In this document: one piece after another, positions 48,785 through 59,888 of the stretch
Layout of the letters: every line of letters begins with the position of its first letter
Numbering within the stretch: position 1 is the first letter of the stretch
Assembly: GCF_001655055.1 (NCBI RefSeq)
Contig: NZ_LXEW01000011.1
Span: 1 to 64,000, forward strand
Direction: 5' to 3'
DNA: 64,000 nucleotides
DNA from: Providencia heimbachae ATCC 35613
Lineage (GTDB): Bacteria; Pseudomonadota; Gammaproteobacteria; Enterobacterales; Enterobacteriaceae
Position numbers and translations under genes: made by a program
Notes under the pieces: generated by a model
The model's input: the letters and a program-made list of their open reading frames with translations, nothing else
Told to the model about the DNA's origin: nothing
The model's database searches: none

Positions 48785-49081
48785 TTACTCTTTCGGTGTT
48801 GCTTTTTCGACACGGCTTTTTAATTTTTGGCCTGGGCGGAAAGTAACAACACGGCGAGCAGTAATTGGAATATCTTCCCCAGTTTTTGGGTTACGTCCGG
48901 GACGTTGATTTTTATCACGTAAATCAAAGTTACCGAATCCAGATAATTTTACTTGCTCACCGTTTTCTAAGGAAAGGCGAACCTCTTCAAAGAAAGTCTC
49001 TACAAGGTCTTTAGCATCACGTTTGCTAACACCCAATTTTTCAAACAAATTTTCTGACATTTCAGCTTTAGTAAGCGCCAT
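48785..49081 (-). CDS. ihfA: Integration host factor alpha subunit
   Basis: IhfA forms the DNA-bending IHF heterodimer with IhfB. The 98 residues match E. coli IhfA (99), with [20 protein letters not shown] and the DNA-intercalating arm [18 protein letters not shown] containing the key Pro. It follows pheT by four bases, as in E. coli. Confidence 0.97.
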   Translation of the reverse strand: MALTKAEMSENLFEKLGVSKRDAKDLVETFFEEVRLSLENGEQVKLSGFGNFDLRDKNQRPGRNPKTGEDIPITARRVVTFRPGQKLKSRVEKATPKE

Positions 49082-49085
49082 AGGT

Positions 49086-51473
49086 TTAGTCCCTCAAGGA
49101 GGCTTGGAATCGCTGTTTTAACGCAGCAACACACAGATCAACGGTCGCGGTAATCTCTTCTTCTTCCATCGTACGCTGGGTATCTTGGAAGACCAGACTG
49201 ATAGCAAGGCTCTTATAACCGTCTGCTATTCCCTCACCACAATACACATCAAACAAGTTTATGCCAACTATATGATTTATGCCAACTTTTTTACACTCTG
49301 CTAAAACTTCTGCAGCAGCAACATTTTCTGGCACAACAACAGCAATGTCACGGCGGTTCGATGGATAGCGTGAAATCGCCTTAGCTTCAGGGATTACACG
49401 TTGTATTATCGCATCACTACGAACCTCAAACACCACCGCACGACCATTTAAATCGAGTTTACGTTCTAATTCTGGGTGAACAACACCAATAAAACCAATG
49501 TGTTCATTTTCCAGATAAATCCCAGCACTTTGCCCAGGATGGAGAGATGGGTGTGCCTCAGATTTAAATGTAATTTGATTTAGTTTCCCAGTCAATTCGA
49601 AAACAGCTTCAAGATCACCTTTTAAATCAAAGAAGTCAACAACTTGTTTATCTAATGACCAATGTTCTTCAAATCTATTACCTGTTATCACACCTGCTAA
49701 CATAGGTTCTTGACGAATTCCATATTCTGCTTGATTATCAGGAATAAAGCGCAGACCTGTCTCAAACAAACGAATTCTATTTTGCTGACGATTTTGATTA
49801 TAGACAACCGAGCTTAACAAGCCTGTTAATAAAGACAAACGCATGGCTGACATATCGGCAGAAATAGGATTAGGTAGCAGCAAAGCTTCCTCACCTGGAT
49901 GCAATAAAGATTGTACTTTAGGGTCAACAAAGCTATAGGTAATTGCTTCTTGATACCCTCTATCAACTAATGTTGCCTTGATACGTTTTAACGGTAAATT
50001 AGCTTCTTTATGCTTCGTCATAATGAGATCAGCACGCAGTGGTACATCAGGAATGCTGTTGTATCCATATATACGCGCAACTTCTTCAATCAAATCTTCT
50101 TCGATTTGCATATCAAAACGCCAGCTTGGTGCCACAACATCCCAGCAACCTGCTGTTGTTTTTACTTCACAGCCTAAGCGGGTCAGTATATCTGTCACCA
50201 AATCATCAGCAATAAAATGACCAATTAAACGATCTAATTTATGGCGCGTCAGCTTAATATTTGCAGGTTTAGGTAAATACTCAACACTTGTTGCATCAAT
50301 AATTTCACCAACATCACCACCACAGATCTCAACAATCAGTGCTGTTGCACGCTCAATCGCTTTAAACTGCAATTGGGGATCCACACCACGCTCAAAACGG
50401 TGTGATGCATCGGTATGCAAACCATAATTACGTGCACGACCGGTAATCGATAACGGGTCGAAATAAGCACATTCTAAAAGAATATTCTTTGTTTCCTCGT
50501 TAACGCCTGAATGGTCACCACCGAAAATACCCGCGATGCCCAATGTTTGTTTTTCATCAGCAATGACAAGCGTATCAGATTTCAGAGTTGCTTCCGTACC
50601 GTCTAACAGCACTAATTTTTCTTGATCTTTAGCCATACGCACCACGATTGCACCGTTCAAACGGTCTAAATCATAGGCATGTTGCGGCTGCCCCAGTTCG
50701 AGTAGAACATAGTTTGTGATATCCACAACCGCATCAATCGAACGAACACCACCACGACGAAGTTTTTCTTTCATCCACATTGGTGTTGGTGCTGAAACGT
50801 CAATATTTTTAATCACGCGGCCTAAAAAACGTGGGCATGCTTTTGGTGCTTCAACCCGAATAGGGAACGTCTCTTTCGTTGTTGCAGGAGTTGGGTTAAT
50901 AACTGGCTCATTAAGATCAAGCTTATTAATCACCGCCACATCTCGGGCCACACCCAAAATACTCAAGCAATCTGCACGGTTTGGTGTAATGCTGATTTCA
51001 ATCGCATTATCATCAAGCTTGAGATATTCACGAATATCTGTACCTATTGTGGCATCGAGCGGTAATTCAATAATACCACTGTGATCATCAGAAACTCCGA
51101 GCTCAGAATAAGAGCACAGCATACCTTCTGATGGTTCTCCACGCAGTTTAGCTGCTTTAATTTTAAAATCGCCGGGCAATACCGCACCTACAGTTGCGAC
51201 TGCAACTTTCAAACCTTGACGACAATTAGGTGCTCCACAAACAATATCAAGTAAGCGATCACCACCTACGTTAACTTTTGTGACTCTCAGCTTGTCTGCA
51301 TTAGGATGTTGTTCACATTCAACAACTTCACCAACAACTACGCCATTAAATTGACCCGCTACACCTTCAATACCATCAACTTCTAATCCTGCCATCGTGA
51401 TTTGATCAGATAGCGCTTCACTACTTATCGCCGGGTTCACCCATTCGCGTAACCATAGTTCACTGAATTTCAT
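49086..51473 (-). CDS. pheT: Phenylalanyl-tRNA synthetase beta subunit
   Basis: The 795-residue beta subunit equals E. coli PheT. Domains in order: tRNA-binding EMAP-like domain (residues ~38-150), B3/B4 editing domain (~210-390), B5 (~400-475), the catalytic-like core, and the C-terminal FDX-ACB anticodon-binding domain (~700-793, [16 protein letters not shown]). It follows pheS by 14 bp. Confidence 0.97.
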   Translation of the reverse strand: MKFSELWLREWVNPAISSEALSDQITMAGLEVDGIEGVAGQFNGVVVGEVVECEQHPNADKLRVTKVNVGGDRLLDIVCGAPNCRQGLKVAVATVGAVLPGDFKIKAAKLRGEPSEGMLCSYSELGVSDDHSGIIELPLDATIGTDIREYLKLDDNAIEISITPNRADCLSILGVARDVAVINKLDLNEPVINPTPATTKETFPIRVEAPKACPRFLGRVIKNIDVSAPTPMWMKEKLRRGGVRSIDAVVDITNYVLLELGQPQHAYDLDRLNGAIVVRMAKDQEKLVLLDGTEATLKSDTLVIADEKQTLGIAGIFGGDHSGVNEETKNILLECAYFDPLSITGRARNYGLHTDASHRFERGVDPQLQFKAIERATALIVEICGGDVGEIIDATSVEYLPKPANIKLTRHKLDRLIGHFIADDLVTDILTRLGCEVKTTAGCWDVVAPSWRFDMQIEEDLIEEVARIYGYNSIPDVPLRADLIMTKHKEANLPLKRIKATLVDRGYQEAITYSFVDPKVQSLLHPGEEALLLPNPISADMSAMRLSLLTGLLSSVVYNQNRQQNRIRLFETGLRFIPDNQAEYGIRQEPMLAGVITGNRFEEHWSLDKQVVDFFDLKGDLEAVFELTGKLNQITFKSEAHPSLHPGQSAGIYLENEHIGFIGVVHPELERKLDLNGRAVVFEVRSDAIIQRVIPEAKAISRYPSNRRDIAVVVPENVAAAEVLAECKKVGINHIVGINLFDVYCGEGIADGYKSLAISLVFQDTQRTMEEEEITATVDLCVAALKQRFQASLRD

Positions 51474-51487
51474 GAGATAGACCCGCC

Positions 51488-52507
<1,020 letters not shown>

Positions 52508-52599
52508 TTATTCATTCAATATATTAAGTTTTACTCACCATCCATCCGATAGATAAGCACTTAACTGATTTTACTGCATTTTCTTTAAAACCAAAAACA

Positions 52600-52623
52600 A
52601 AAAAGCCTCCAGATGGAGGCTTT
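52600..52623 (-). terminator. Attenuator terminator of the pheST leader
   Basis: On the minus strand the stem AAGCCTCC/GGAGGCTT is followed by six T, between pheM and pheS. It is the transcription-attenuation terminator known in E. coli pheST. A long A-rich and T-rich region between it and pheM can form the competing antiterminator. Confidence 0.88.
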
Positions 52624-52669
52624 AGCGTAACTTTTCGTTTCTTTTCTTACGCACAAGAGCCCCCGAGAT

Positions 52670-52714
52670 TCAGGTGCTAAAGTAAAAGAAGAAACGAAAA
52701 ACAACGTTATACAT
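52670..52714 (-). CDS. pheM: pheST leader peptide PheM
   Basis: A 14-codon leader peptide (MYNVVFRFFFYFST) with five Phe codons, four of them within FRFFFYF. The C-terminal nine residues, FRFFFYFST, are identical to E. coli PheM. Ribosome stalling at the Phe codons when Phe-tRNA is scarce prevents the terminator at 52600-52623 and lets pheST be read. Confidence 0.95.
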   Translation of the reverse strand: MYNVVFRFFFYFST

Positions 52715-52773
52715 ACGATAAATTCTCTATAAATCATTTTATTAAAGTATTAACACAAAAAAATATAAATGAA

Positions 52774-52795
52774 AAGAGGAAGTTGCCCTCCTCTT
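52774..52795 (-). terminator. Probable terminator between rplT and pheM
   Basis: Stem AAGAGGA/TCCTCTT on the minus strand, followed by TTTTC and AT-rich DNA, 14 bp after the rplT stop. Read-through into pheM is likely, as the E. coli operons are partly joined. Confidence 0.55.
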
Positions 52796-52808
52796 GTCAT
52801 GCAAACTA

Positions 52809-53174
<366 letters not shown>

Positions 53175-53208
53175 CTATCGTCTTTTATATTAATTAACCA
53201 ATGTTTAC

Positions 53209-53445
<237 letters not shown>

Positions 53446-53500
53446 CTAACTAGGCGAATACCTTCCGCATTACTACAAAAGTTACTACTTGGTGGCCTAA

Positions 53501-54040
53501 TTATTTCTTCTTCGGTGCTAGTACCATGACCATTTGACGCCCTTCAATTCTTGAAGGAAATGATTCAACGGTAACTAACTCTTCCAGATCAGCTTTGATG
53601 CGGTTAAGCACTTCCATACCGATCTGTTGGTGAGCCATTTCACGACCACGAAAACGCAGTGTTACTTTCACTTTATCACCATCTTCTATGAAGCGTATCA
53701 GGTTGCGTAGTTTGACCTGATAATCACCTTCATCTGTACCAGGGCGGAATTTAATTTCCTTCACCTGAACAACTTTTTGTTTCTTTTTCTGTTCTTTCTG
53801 AGACTTGCTCTTCTCATAAAGGAATTTGCCGTAATCCATGATACGACAAACTGGCGGTTCGGCATTTGGACTGATTTCTACCAGATCTACACCTGCTTCT
53901 TCAGCTTTTTCAATCGCTTCGCGAATGCTCATAATGCCTAGCTGTTCGCCGTCTAAACCGGTTAAACGGACTTCAGTAACACGAATTTCATCATTAATAC
54001 GATTCGGACGTGTTGTTGGGATTCTTTTTCCGCCTTTAAT
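53501..54040 (-). CDS. infC: Translation initiation factor IF-3, second copy
   Basis: A full IF-3 of 179 residues starting at AUU (54038-54040), the rare start codon used by E. coli infC for autoregulation. GGAGGAAT is spaced normally upstream, and [16 protein letters not shown] follows. N-domain, Lys-rich linker ([14 protein letters not shown]) and C-domain ([19 protein letters not shown]) are intact. It differs from the copy next to thrS at about 15 positions plus one residue at the C terminus (about 91% identical). A hairpin terminator and a candidate promoter separate it from the first copy, so it may head an independent infC-rpmI-rplT unit. Confidence 0.93.
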   Translation of the reverse strand: MKGGKRIPTTRPNRINDEIRVTEVRLTGLDGEQLGIMSIREAIEKAEEAGVDLVEISPNAEPPVCRIMDYGKFLYEKSKSQKEQKKKQKVVQVKEIKFRPGTDEGDYQVKLRNLIRFIEDGDKVKVTLRFRGREMAHQQIGMEVLNRIKADLEELVTVESFPSRIEGRQMVMVLAPKKK

Positions 54041-54111
54041 ACTTCATTCCTCCAACTGGATAAAGAGATTTGCTACATTCTCTAAAAACAACGAACTGAC
54101 AGTAACTTAGT

Positions 54112-54139
54112 TTAATATGTAAAAACGGCTACTCGTCAA
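54112..54139 (-). promoter_or_regulatory. Candidate promoter for the second infC copy
   Basis: On the minus strand TTGACG (5 of 6) and TATTAA (4 of 6) are separated by 16 bp, about 70 bp before the AUU. It would drive infC-rpmI-rplT independently of thrS. Confidence 0.5.
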
Positions 54140-54345
54140 AACGCAATATTCATTTTGTTTGCTATTGGTCTCGATTTAAATCTTAACATAGCGATTCGAC
54201 CGCGGATTTTAATGCTTATTGCCAGATTACTCAAGCAGATATTAAATTTTTTTCGTAGAGAACCGCTTGATATCGACACTATTCGGTTATTGGCTGTCAT
54301 CACTAAACCAAATATATTGGGTAAATTATGCTTTGCTCTCATAGG

Positions 54346-54376
54346 AAAAGTAGCGCTCAACCTGAATTGAGCGCTA
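54346..54376 (-). terminator. Terminator after the first infC copy
   Basis: A perfect 10-bp stem (TAGCGCTCAA/TTGAGCGCTA) with a 6-base loop, 25 bp after the infC stop and followed by CTTTTCC on the minus strand. The T-tract is short, so read-through is possible. Confidence 0.65.
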
Positions 54377-54400
54377 ACATTATCTATTACTGACTAGAAC

Positions 54401-54943
54401 TTATTTATTTTTCTTTGGTGCCAGTACCATGACCATTTGGCGCCCTTCAATTCTTGAAGGAAATGATTCAACAGTAACTAGCTCTTCCAGATCAACTTTG
54501 ATTCGGTTAAGCACTTCCATACCAATCTGTTGGTGAGCCATTTCACGACCACGAAAACGCAGTGTAACTTTCGCTTTATCACCATCTTCCAAAAAGCGAA
54601 TTAAACTACGCAGCTTAACCTGGTAGTCGCCTTCATCTGTTCCTGGACGGAATTTAATTTCCTTCACTTGAACAACTTTTTGTTTCTTTTTCTGCTCTTT
54701 TTGAGATTTACTTTTCTCATAAAGATGCTTACCGTAATCCATGATACGACAAACAGGTGGTTCAGCATTAGGGCTGATCTCAACGAGATCAACACCAGCT
54801 TCTTCAGCCTTTGTCAGTGCTTCACGTACACTCATAATACCAAGCGCTTCACCGTCTAAACCAGTGACACGGATTTCAGTGGCACGGATCTCATCGTTAA
54901 TACGATTAGGACGCGCCGTTGGGAGTTTTTTTCCGCCTTTAAT
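54401..54943 (-). CDS. infC: Translation initiation factor IF-3, canonical copy beside thrS
   Basis: IF-3 binds the 30S subunit, blocks premature 50S joining and discriminates against non-canonical start codons, including its own AUU. The 180-residue copy begins at AUU (54941-54943), four bases after the thrS stop, the same arrangement as in E. coli. It has [16 protein letters not shown] and an intact C-domain. One notable change is GKHLYEK where E. coli and the second copy have GKFLYEK. It is followed by a hairpin and ~300 bp of non-coding DNA before the second infC copy. Confidence 0.95.
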   Translation of the reverse strand: MKGGKKLPTARPNRINDEIRATEIRVTGLDGEALGIMSVREALTKAEEAGVDLVEISPNAEPPVCRIMDYGKHLYEKSKSQKEQKKKQKVVQVKEIKFRPGTDEGDYQVKLRSLIRFLEDGDKAKVTLRFRGREMAHQQIGMEVLNRIKVDLEELVTVESFPSRIEGRQMVMVLAPKKNK

Positions 54944-54947
54944 AACC

Positions 54948-56876
54948 TTATTCCTCCATCTGATTGAGTTGACGACCGCGAATTTCTTCCAACAGTTTAG
55001 TTGTGAATTCGTTAACATCAAGACTGCCTAAATCTTTACCACGACGGGTACGGACAGACACTTTACCTGATTCAACTTCTTTATCACCACAAACCAACAT
55101 GTAAGGAACACGACGCAGTGTGTGCTCACGGATCTTAAAGCCGATTTTCTCGTTACGTAAGTCCGCTTTTGCACGAATGCCAACACTTTGTAGCTTGCTA
55201 ACTAATTCTTGAACATAATCTGCTTGATTGTCAGTGATGTTCATTACAACAACTTGCTGTGGTGCTAACCATGTTGGGAAAAAGCCTGCATATTCTTCGG
55301 TTAGGATCCCAATAAAGCGCTCAAGAGAACCAAGCACTGCACGGTGGATCATAACAGGGGTAATACGCTCGTTATTTTCACCAACATATGAAGCGGTTAA
55401 ACGCCCCGGCAAGAAGAAGTCTAACTGTACAGTACCGCATTGCCATGCACGGTCAAGGCAGTCATACAATGTAAATTCTATTTTTGGACCATAGAATGCA
55501 CCTTCACCAGGCTGATATTCAAATTCAATACCTTTGCCTTTCAATGCATTCGCTAAATCAGCTTCTGCTCTGTCCCACATATCATCAGTACCGATACGTT
55601 TTTCAGGACGAGTCGATAATTTCACAACGATTTTCTCAAAACCAAACGTTGCATAAACATCATAAATCATCTGGATACAGCTGTTTACTTCACTTAGGAT
55701 CTGCTCTTCAGTACAGAAGATATGCGCATCATCCTGTGTAAAGCCACGCACACGCATTAAACCATGCAAAGCACCTGATGGTTCGTTGCGGTGACAGCTA
55801 CCAAACTCCGCCATACGTAATGGTAGATCACGGTATGATTTCAAACCTTGATTAAAGATCTGAACGTGACCTGGGCAGTTCATTGGTTTAACACAATATT
55901 CACGATTTTCCGATGAGGTTGTGAACATTGCATCTTTGTAGTTTTCCCAGTGACCTGTTTTTTCCCACAGTACACGGTCCATCATAAATGGCCCTTTAAC
56001 TTCCTGATATTGATACTCTTTCAGTTTTGTACGTACGAATGTTTCCAGTTCACGGAAAATAGTCCAGCCATCATTATGCCAGAATGCCATACCTGGCGCT
56101 TCTTCTTGCATATGATATAAATCTAATTGCTTACCGATTTTACGGTGATCACGTTTTGCAGCTTCTTCCAAACGCAATAAATAAGCAGCTAACTGTTTTT
56201 TATCTGCCCATGCCGTTCCGTAAATACGTTGCAGCATTTTATTATCGCTATCACCACGCCAGTATGCCCCTGCCACTTTCTGTAGTTTAAAGTTGTGACA
56301 AAAACGCATATTAGGTACGTGTGGACCGCGACACATATCAATATATTCTTCGTGATGATACAGTGCTGGGTGGTCATCTTGGCTAATATTTTGATCCAAG
56401 ATTTCAACTTTATAGTCTTCACCACGCGCTACAAATGTTTCTCGAGCTTCAGCCCATGAAACACGTTTTTTGATCACCTCATAATCTGTTTTGGCAAGCT
56501 CAAGCATCCGCTTTTCAAGCTTATCCAAGTCTTCCTGCGTTAATGCATAGTCAAGGTCAATATCATAATAAAAACCATTATCGATAGTCGGACCAATTGC
56601 CATTTTGGTGTTTGGCCATAGCTGTTTAATAGCATGACCTAGCAAGTGAGCGCAAGAGTGACGGATAATTTCGAGTCCATCATCATCTTTACTGGTTATA
56701 ATGGCCAAATTCGCATCATGTTCAATCATTTCGCAAGCATCAACTCGCTCACCATTAACACGACCAGCGATACACGCTTTCGCCAAACCCGCACCAATAT
56801 CGCGAGCAACATCCATAACTGAAACGGCATGGTCAAATTGACGTTGACTTCCATCAGGAAGAGTAATAACAGGCAT
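54948..56876 (-). CDS. thrS: Threonyl-tRNA synthetase
   Basis: Charges tRNA-Thr. The ATG at 56876 gives 642 residues, the E. coli length, starting [18 protein letters not shown]. Domains: TGS (1-60), editing domain with [10 protein letters not shown] and the YxxxCRGPH region (~65-225), class II catalytic core with motif 2 [21 protein letters not shown], the zinc ligands (MNCPGH Cys, and two His) and the anticodon-binding domain (~540-640). An in-frame ATG upstream is not used. The leader carries anticodon-like hairpins. Confidence 0.97.
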   Translation of the reverse strand: MPVITLPDGSQRQFDHAVSVMDVARDIGAGLAKACIAGRVNGERVDACEMIEHDANLAIITSKDDDGLEIIRHSCAHLLGHAIKQLWPNTKMAIGPTIDNGFYYDIDLDYALTQEDLDKLEKRMLELAKTDYEVIKKRVSWAEARETFVARGEDYKVEILDQNISQDDHPALYHHEEYIDMCRGPHVPNMRFCHNFKLQKVAGAYWRGDSDNKMLQRIYGTAWADKKQLAAYLLRLEEAAKRDHRKIGKQLDLYHMQEEAPGMAFWHNDGWTIFRELETFVRTKLKEYQYQEVKGPFMMDRVLWEKTGHWENYKDAMFTTSSENREYCVKPMNCPGHVQIFNQGLKSYRDLPLRMAEFGSCHRNEPSGALHGLMRVRGFTQDDAHIFCTEEQILSEVNSCIQMIYDVYATFGFEKIVVKLSTRPEKRIGTDDMWDRAEADLANALKGKGIEFEYQPGEGAFYGPKIEFTLYDCLDRAWQCGTVQLDFFLPGRLTASYVGENNERITPVMIHRAVLGSLERFIGILTEEYAGFFPTWLAPQQVVVMNITDNQADYVQELVSKLQSVGIRAKADLRNEKIGFKIREHTLRRVPYMLVCGDKEVESGKVSVRTRRGKDLGSLDVNEFTTKLLEEIRGRQLNQMEE

Positions 56877-56898
56877 TAAAAAATCCTTATCAGCAGTG

Positions 56899-56986
56899 GT
56901 GACCCACACGCCAGATCACTTGCTTGATTAATCCAAAGTTTATAAATCAATACGTTATAACCGATTACTTGCATCACCTTGCAAGT
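56899..56986 (-). promoter_or_regulatory. thrS leader operator with anticodon-like hairpins
   Basis: Two hairpins stand upstream of thrS on the minus strand. The nearer (56899-56919) has a 6-bp stem and a 9-base loop containing CGT, the tRNA-Thr anticodon. The farther (56967-56986) has a 7-bp stem and loop AGGTGA containing GGT, another Thr anticodon. In E. coli ThrRS represses thrS translation by binding such tRNA-like domains 2 and 4. The match is by position and loop content, not a full fold. Confidence 0.6.
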
Positions 56987-57217
56987 TATGTACACCGGTA
57001 TATACACAAAAAGCTAAACTACTATGTACATCGGAGATAACTCGTTAGTAATAATAACACAGTCATGTTTTAAGGCGATAGCGAGAATAGGTTATTAGTC
57101 CCCCATTCTCCATAACTTAGGTGATTATAAGCATAATCTTACAAAATGATCGTAACGAGGTTTGTGGCTTAAAGAACAATAAATATTGTCGTGTTTCTAT
57201 CAGGTTAAAAACGTACC
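56987..57217. other. Interval between the thrS leader and a small ORF
   Basis: AT-rich, with nothing recognisable beyond the likely thrS promoter, which I could not pin down. Confidence 0.25.
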
Positions 57218-57301
57218 TTAAATATACAAAACCGCAATTAGATTAAATAGGCTAAATAAACAGCTCCCGATGAGAGAAGCGATTAAAATAAGAGACTTCA
57301 T
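57218..57301 (-). CDS. Possible 27-residue membrane peptide
   Basis: A short ORF preceded by AGGATT seven bases before the ATG. It encodes a Lys then one continuous hydrophobic helix (LILIASLIGSCLFSLFNLIAVLY) described by residues 4-26. That is the form of the small inner-membrane peptides common in enterobacteria. I do not recognise a family. It could be chance in AT-rich DNA. Confidence 0.4.
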   Translation of the reverse strand: MKSLILIASLIGSCLFSLFNLIAVLYI

Positions 57302-57432
57302 ATTTAATCCTAGTACCAATAATAAGCACATAACGGTATATCAGCATTAATTATTATTATGTCCTGTTCTTGAGTTCACAGTAGTTTCGCTACTATGTAA
57401 TCGACTTAATCTGCACTTAATCCGACCTCTGC

Positions 57433-57882
57433 TTATAACCAGCGCCTCGTATTTTTGCTATAAGCATCCCACTCATCTTTAAAATGCGCTGCTAAAAAAC
57501 TTTCTTCTTGAGGAATAGTATAAAGGTCAGTAATTAACCAAAAAACAAGACCCGATACTAAAAAATAGGGGGAGTGAGCAAACAAAGCAAAGCTTAAACT
57601 CATCGAGGTAAAGGCAAGATACATGGGATTACGAGAAAAGCGATATGGCCCGTGAGTGATTAGATGGGAAGCTTGGGTTGTTGGATTTGGTGATGTTTTA
57701 TATTGGAAAAAATAATACAGACTCATACCAATCCAGACAAAACTTTCTAATATTATAAGTATCCCTAAAATTCCCATCCAACCTGAAAAATGCCAGTAAA
57801 AAGCATCTTGTGAATACAGATAATATGCAGCAAAAGCATTGACAAAAAACCAGTTTAAAAGTGGAAGTTTAAAGATGCCCAT
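57433..57882 (-). CDS. Isoprenylcysteine carboxyl methyltransferase-like membrane protein
   Basis: A ~149-residue membrane protein of the ICMT/PEMT-like methyltransferase family, with about four helices and the C-terminal motif block HGPYRFSRNPMYLAF, then QEESFLAAHFKDEWDAY. These are the SAM-binding signature of the family. The ATG at 57882 is favoured by AAGG seven bases upstream. Bacterial members methylate varied substrates, and the one here is unknown. Confidence 0.85.
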   Translation of the reverse strand: MGIFKLPLLNWFFVNAFAAYYLYSQDAFYWHFSGWMGILGILIILESFVWIGMSLYYFFQYKTSPNPTTQASHLITHGPYRFSRNPMYLAFTSMSLSFALFAHSPYFLVSGLVFWLITDLYTIPQEESFLAAHFKDEWDAYSKNTRRWL

Positions 57883-57981
57883 TATGTTACCTTGTAAGCA
57901 AAATGACGCTATAAGCATAACATATAAATAAATTAAATTTTAGCGAGGCGATTTACTATTTGAACCATATATAGGGTTGTA

Positions 57982-58392
57982 CTATAACGTGTTTAAATTT
58001 GAGTGTTCTAACGAAAAGACACTTTTTAAACCCTCTAATTTCACATATTCTTGCTGACAAACTAAATTACGCACATCACTAGGCATAGTATCAATACGAG
58101 CCTGTATCCGTGATAATTGTTCATCTAAGCTATTCATTCCTTTCACATCGACAACTTCTTGGTTCATTTTTAAATAATTAGCAAAGCTTTGTAGATTTCC
58201 CTCTAGACTTGCGCAGATATTACTCTCGGTCGTACCCACAGCGATAATTCGGCTCATAGGCTCTGGAAGCATTTGAGAGATGCTAGGATAAATATTTTGT
58301 TTCCATTGCTGTGGAAAAATAATAAACAACATCGCAATCGCTAATACCGATAGCATTAACACGCCAGCTAATGTTGCGAGTAAATTTTTCAT
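57982..58392 (-). CDS. Hypothetical single-pass membrane protein
   Basis: A 136-residue protein with one N-terminal hydrophobic helix (LATLAGVLMLSVLAIAMLF) that may be a signal anchor. The rest is helical, with two Cys (NICASLEG and NLVCQQEY), perhaps a periplasmic disulfide. I do not recognise a family. The next gene downstream on the strand is the ICMT-like gene, about 100 bp away, so they may be co-transcribed. Confidence 0.65.
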   Translation of the reverse strand: MKNLLATLAGVLMLSVLAIAMLFIIFPQQWKQNIYPSISQMLPEPMSRIIAVGTTESNICASLEGNLQSFANYLKMNQEVVDVKGMNSLDEQLSRIQARIDTMPSDVRNLVCQQEYVKLEGLKSVFSLEHSNLNTL

Positions 58393-58679
58393 TGATTATC
58401 CTAAAATTCAATTAAAGACATTAAAAGTACTTAATTGAATTTAGGATATACAACAATGCGTAAAGCAATTTTTAAAATTAAAAATTCTTTGTAAAGAAAA
58501 TCCTAGAAATACCCGATCCTACATAAAATTAATCATCGATATACCGAAATTCACATCAACAATTCGTATTTAGAATAATTGTCACCTAAAAAGTTTAGAC
58601 GGCATTAGTTTTTCAAAACTCACGATCCAAAAATTATTTTAACGAATTTACATAAAATATCAGTAAACAACATTACAAC
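58393..58679. other. AT-rich non-coding interval
   Basis: The upstream region of the 57982 gene; no ORF, hairpin or known site was recognised. Confidence 0.3.
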
Positions 58680-58687
58680 GTGTATAG

Positions 58688-58767
58688 TCAATTGCATATC
58701 TACATAAGACACCCTACTAATAGATGCCCTTGACCTTTTTATGCCCCCCATAAAAAGGTTTTTTTTT
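58688..58767 (+). ncRNA. Candidate small RNA with orphan terminator
   Basis: A strong rightward terminator (58734-58767; 10-bp stem CCTTTTTATG/CATAAAAAGG with a C-rich loop, followed by nine T) has no rightward gene upstream: the nearest gene to the left is on the minus strand. A TATAGT -10-like box lies at 58682-58687, though no good -35 is seen. An sRNA of about 80 nt is inferred; the 5' end is a guess. Confidence 0.45.
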
Positions 58768-58832
58768 GCCGTTCACATTGAATACTTTTAACGCATACAC
58801 ACATCACACTGTAATATAAAGACTTAAATAAG

Positions 58833-58864
58833 TTATTCACAAACGAACAGGGTTGTTATCCACA
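58833..58864 (+). promoter_or_regulatory. Two DnaA boxes
   Basis: TTATTCACA (58833-58841) and TTATCCACA (58856-58864) both match the DnaA-box consensus TTATNCACA on the same strand, 23 bp apart. No AT-rich unwinding array or replication gene adjoins, so this looks like a DnaA-binding site rather than an origin. It lies about 260 bp upstream of marC. Confidence 0.55.
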
Positions 58865-59049
58865 GTTAATGTGAACAACTTTCATCATAAATTGATTAAA
58901 AATAACCCGCACAAATTCCTAATTCGTTTTTGCCTCAATCCGCTTCAATAAAAAATAGTCTGTTTATTTATGCTAATATACAAATTCATAACAATTTTGT
59001 TATGCCACTAGATAAATGTTCATTTAGGTCACCCGATGATGACTTACAT

Positions 59050-59075
59050 GCAATTCATATTATTTAGGGTATAGT
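59050..59075. repeat. Remnant of the palindromic repeat end
   Basis: The 18 bases beginning ATTATTTAGGGTATAGTC match the right end of the element at 37817-37943 with one mismatch. No left half is visible. It is within the marC upstream region. Confidence 0.5.
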
Positions 59076-59127
59076 CCAATTTGGAGCATCTTTACATCAC
59101 ATTAATTAAGAGCTGGATTGATTCACT

Positions 59128-59832
59128 ATGACAAATTTCCTAGAGCTTTTTCAAGCTGTTGGTATAGGACTGGTATTACTACTACCGCTCGCTAACCCGC
59201 TAACCGCTATTGCTGTTATGCTCAGCTTGTCAGCGAACATGACCAAAGAGCAACGGGATCATCAAGCATTCTTAGCTTCTATTTATGTCTTTATTATCAT
59301 GACAATCGCCTTCTATGCTGGCCAATTGGTCATGAATACATTCGGAATATCAATACCTGGGCTTCGTATTGCTGGTGGGCTTATTGTCGCCTTCATTGGT
59401 TTTGGCATGCTATTTCCAAGCACCGATAATAATGATGAAAATACAAATACCGCTTTAGATGATCCGAATGTGTCTAAAAAGCGTCAAGAATCACCTAGCA
59501 TTGCATTCGTTCCCCTTGCCATGCCAAGTACTGCGGGTCCCGGAACTATCGCGATGATCATCAGTTCAGCCGCTTCGTTACAAGGTGACGTCGGCTTCGC
59601 TCCTTGGGTACTAAAAGTCGCTCCAGTGATTACATTTTTATTAGCGAGCTTAATTGTTTGGATTGGATTAAGAGGCGCTACCTCAATTATGAGATGGCTA
59701 GGAAATAGCGGAATTGATGCAATTGCTCGAGTGATGGGGTTTTTATTAATTTGTATGGGAGTGCAGTTTGTAATCAACGGAATTGTTGAAATTGTCGCGC
59801 AGCTCCCACATTTAATGACCGAGTATCAATAA
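59128..59832 (+). CDS. marC: MarC family membrane protein
   Basis: A 234-residue MarC-family inner-membrane protein with six helices, close to E. coli MarC (221). Strongly conserved blocks are [32 protein letters not shown], and [19 protein letters not shown]. The function is unresolved; the earlier drug-resistance role has not held. The marRAB operon that is divergent from marC in E. coli is absent here, so the gene is separated from the MarA-like gene by 23 kb. Confidence 0.9.
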   Translation: MTNFLELFQAVGIGLVLLLPLANPLTAIAVMLSLSANMTKEQRDHQAFLASIYVFIIMTIAFYAGQLVMNTFGISIPGLRIAGGLIVAFIGFGMLFPSTDNNDENTNTALDDPNVSKKRQESPSIAFVPLAMPSTAGPGTIAMIISSAASLQGDVGFAPWVLKVAPVITFLLASLIVWIGLRGATSIMRWLGNSGIDAIARVMGFLLICMGVQFVINGIVEIVAQLPHLMTEYQ

Positions 59833-59888
59833 ATTTTTTATTGGGCGATTAATCTTTACTGGCTATTTTTATCACCAAAAAATCACCT

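Noticed and set aside
54136..54370. Overlapping 71- and 74-residue ORFs on opposite strands between the two infC copies
   Set aside because: Neither has a convincing ribosome site or recognisable domain, and both lie across the terminator and promoter signals of the infC copies.
58833..58864. Chromosomal or plasmid replication origin at the DnaA boxes
   Set aside because: Only two boxes, no repeat array and no replication initiator gene nearby.
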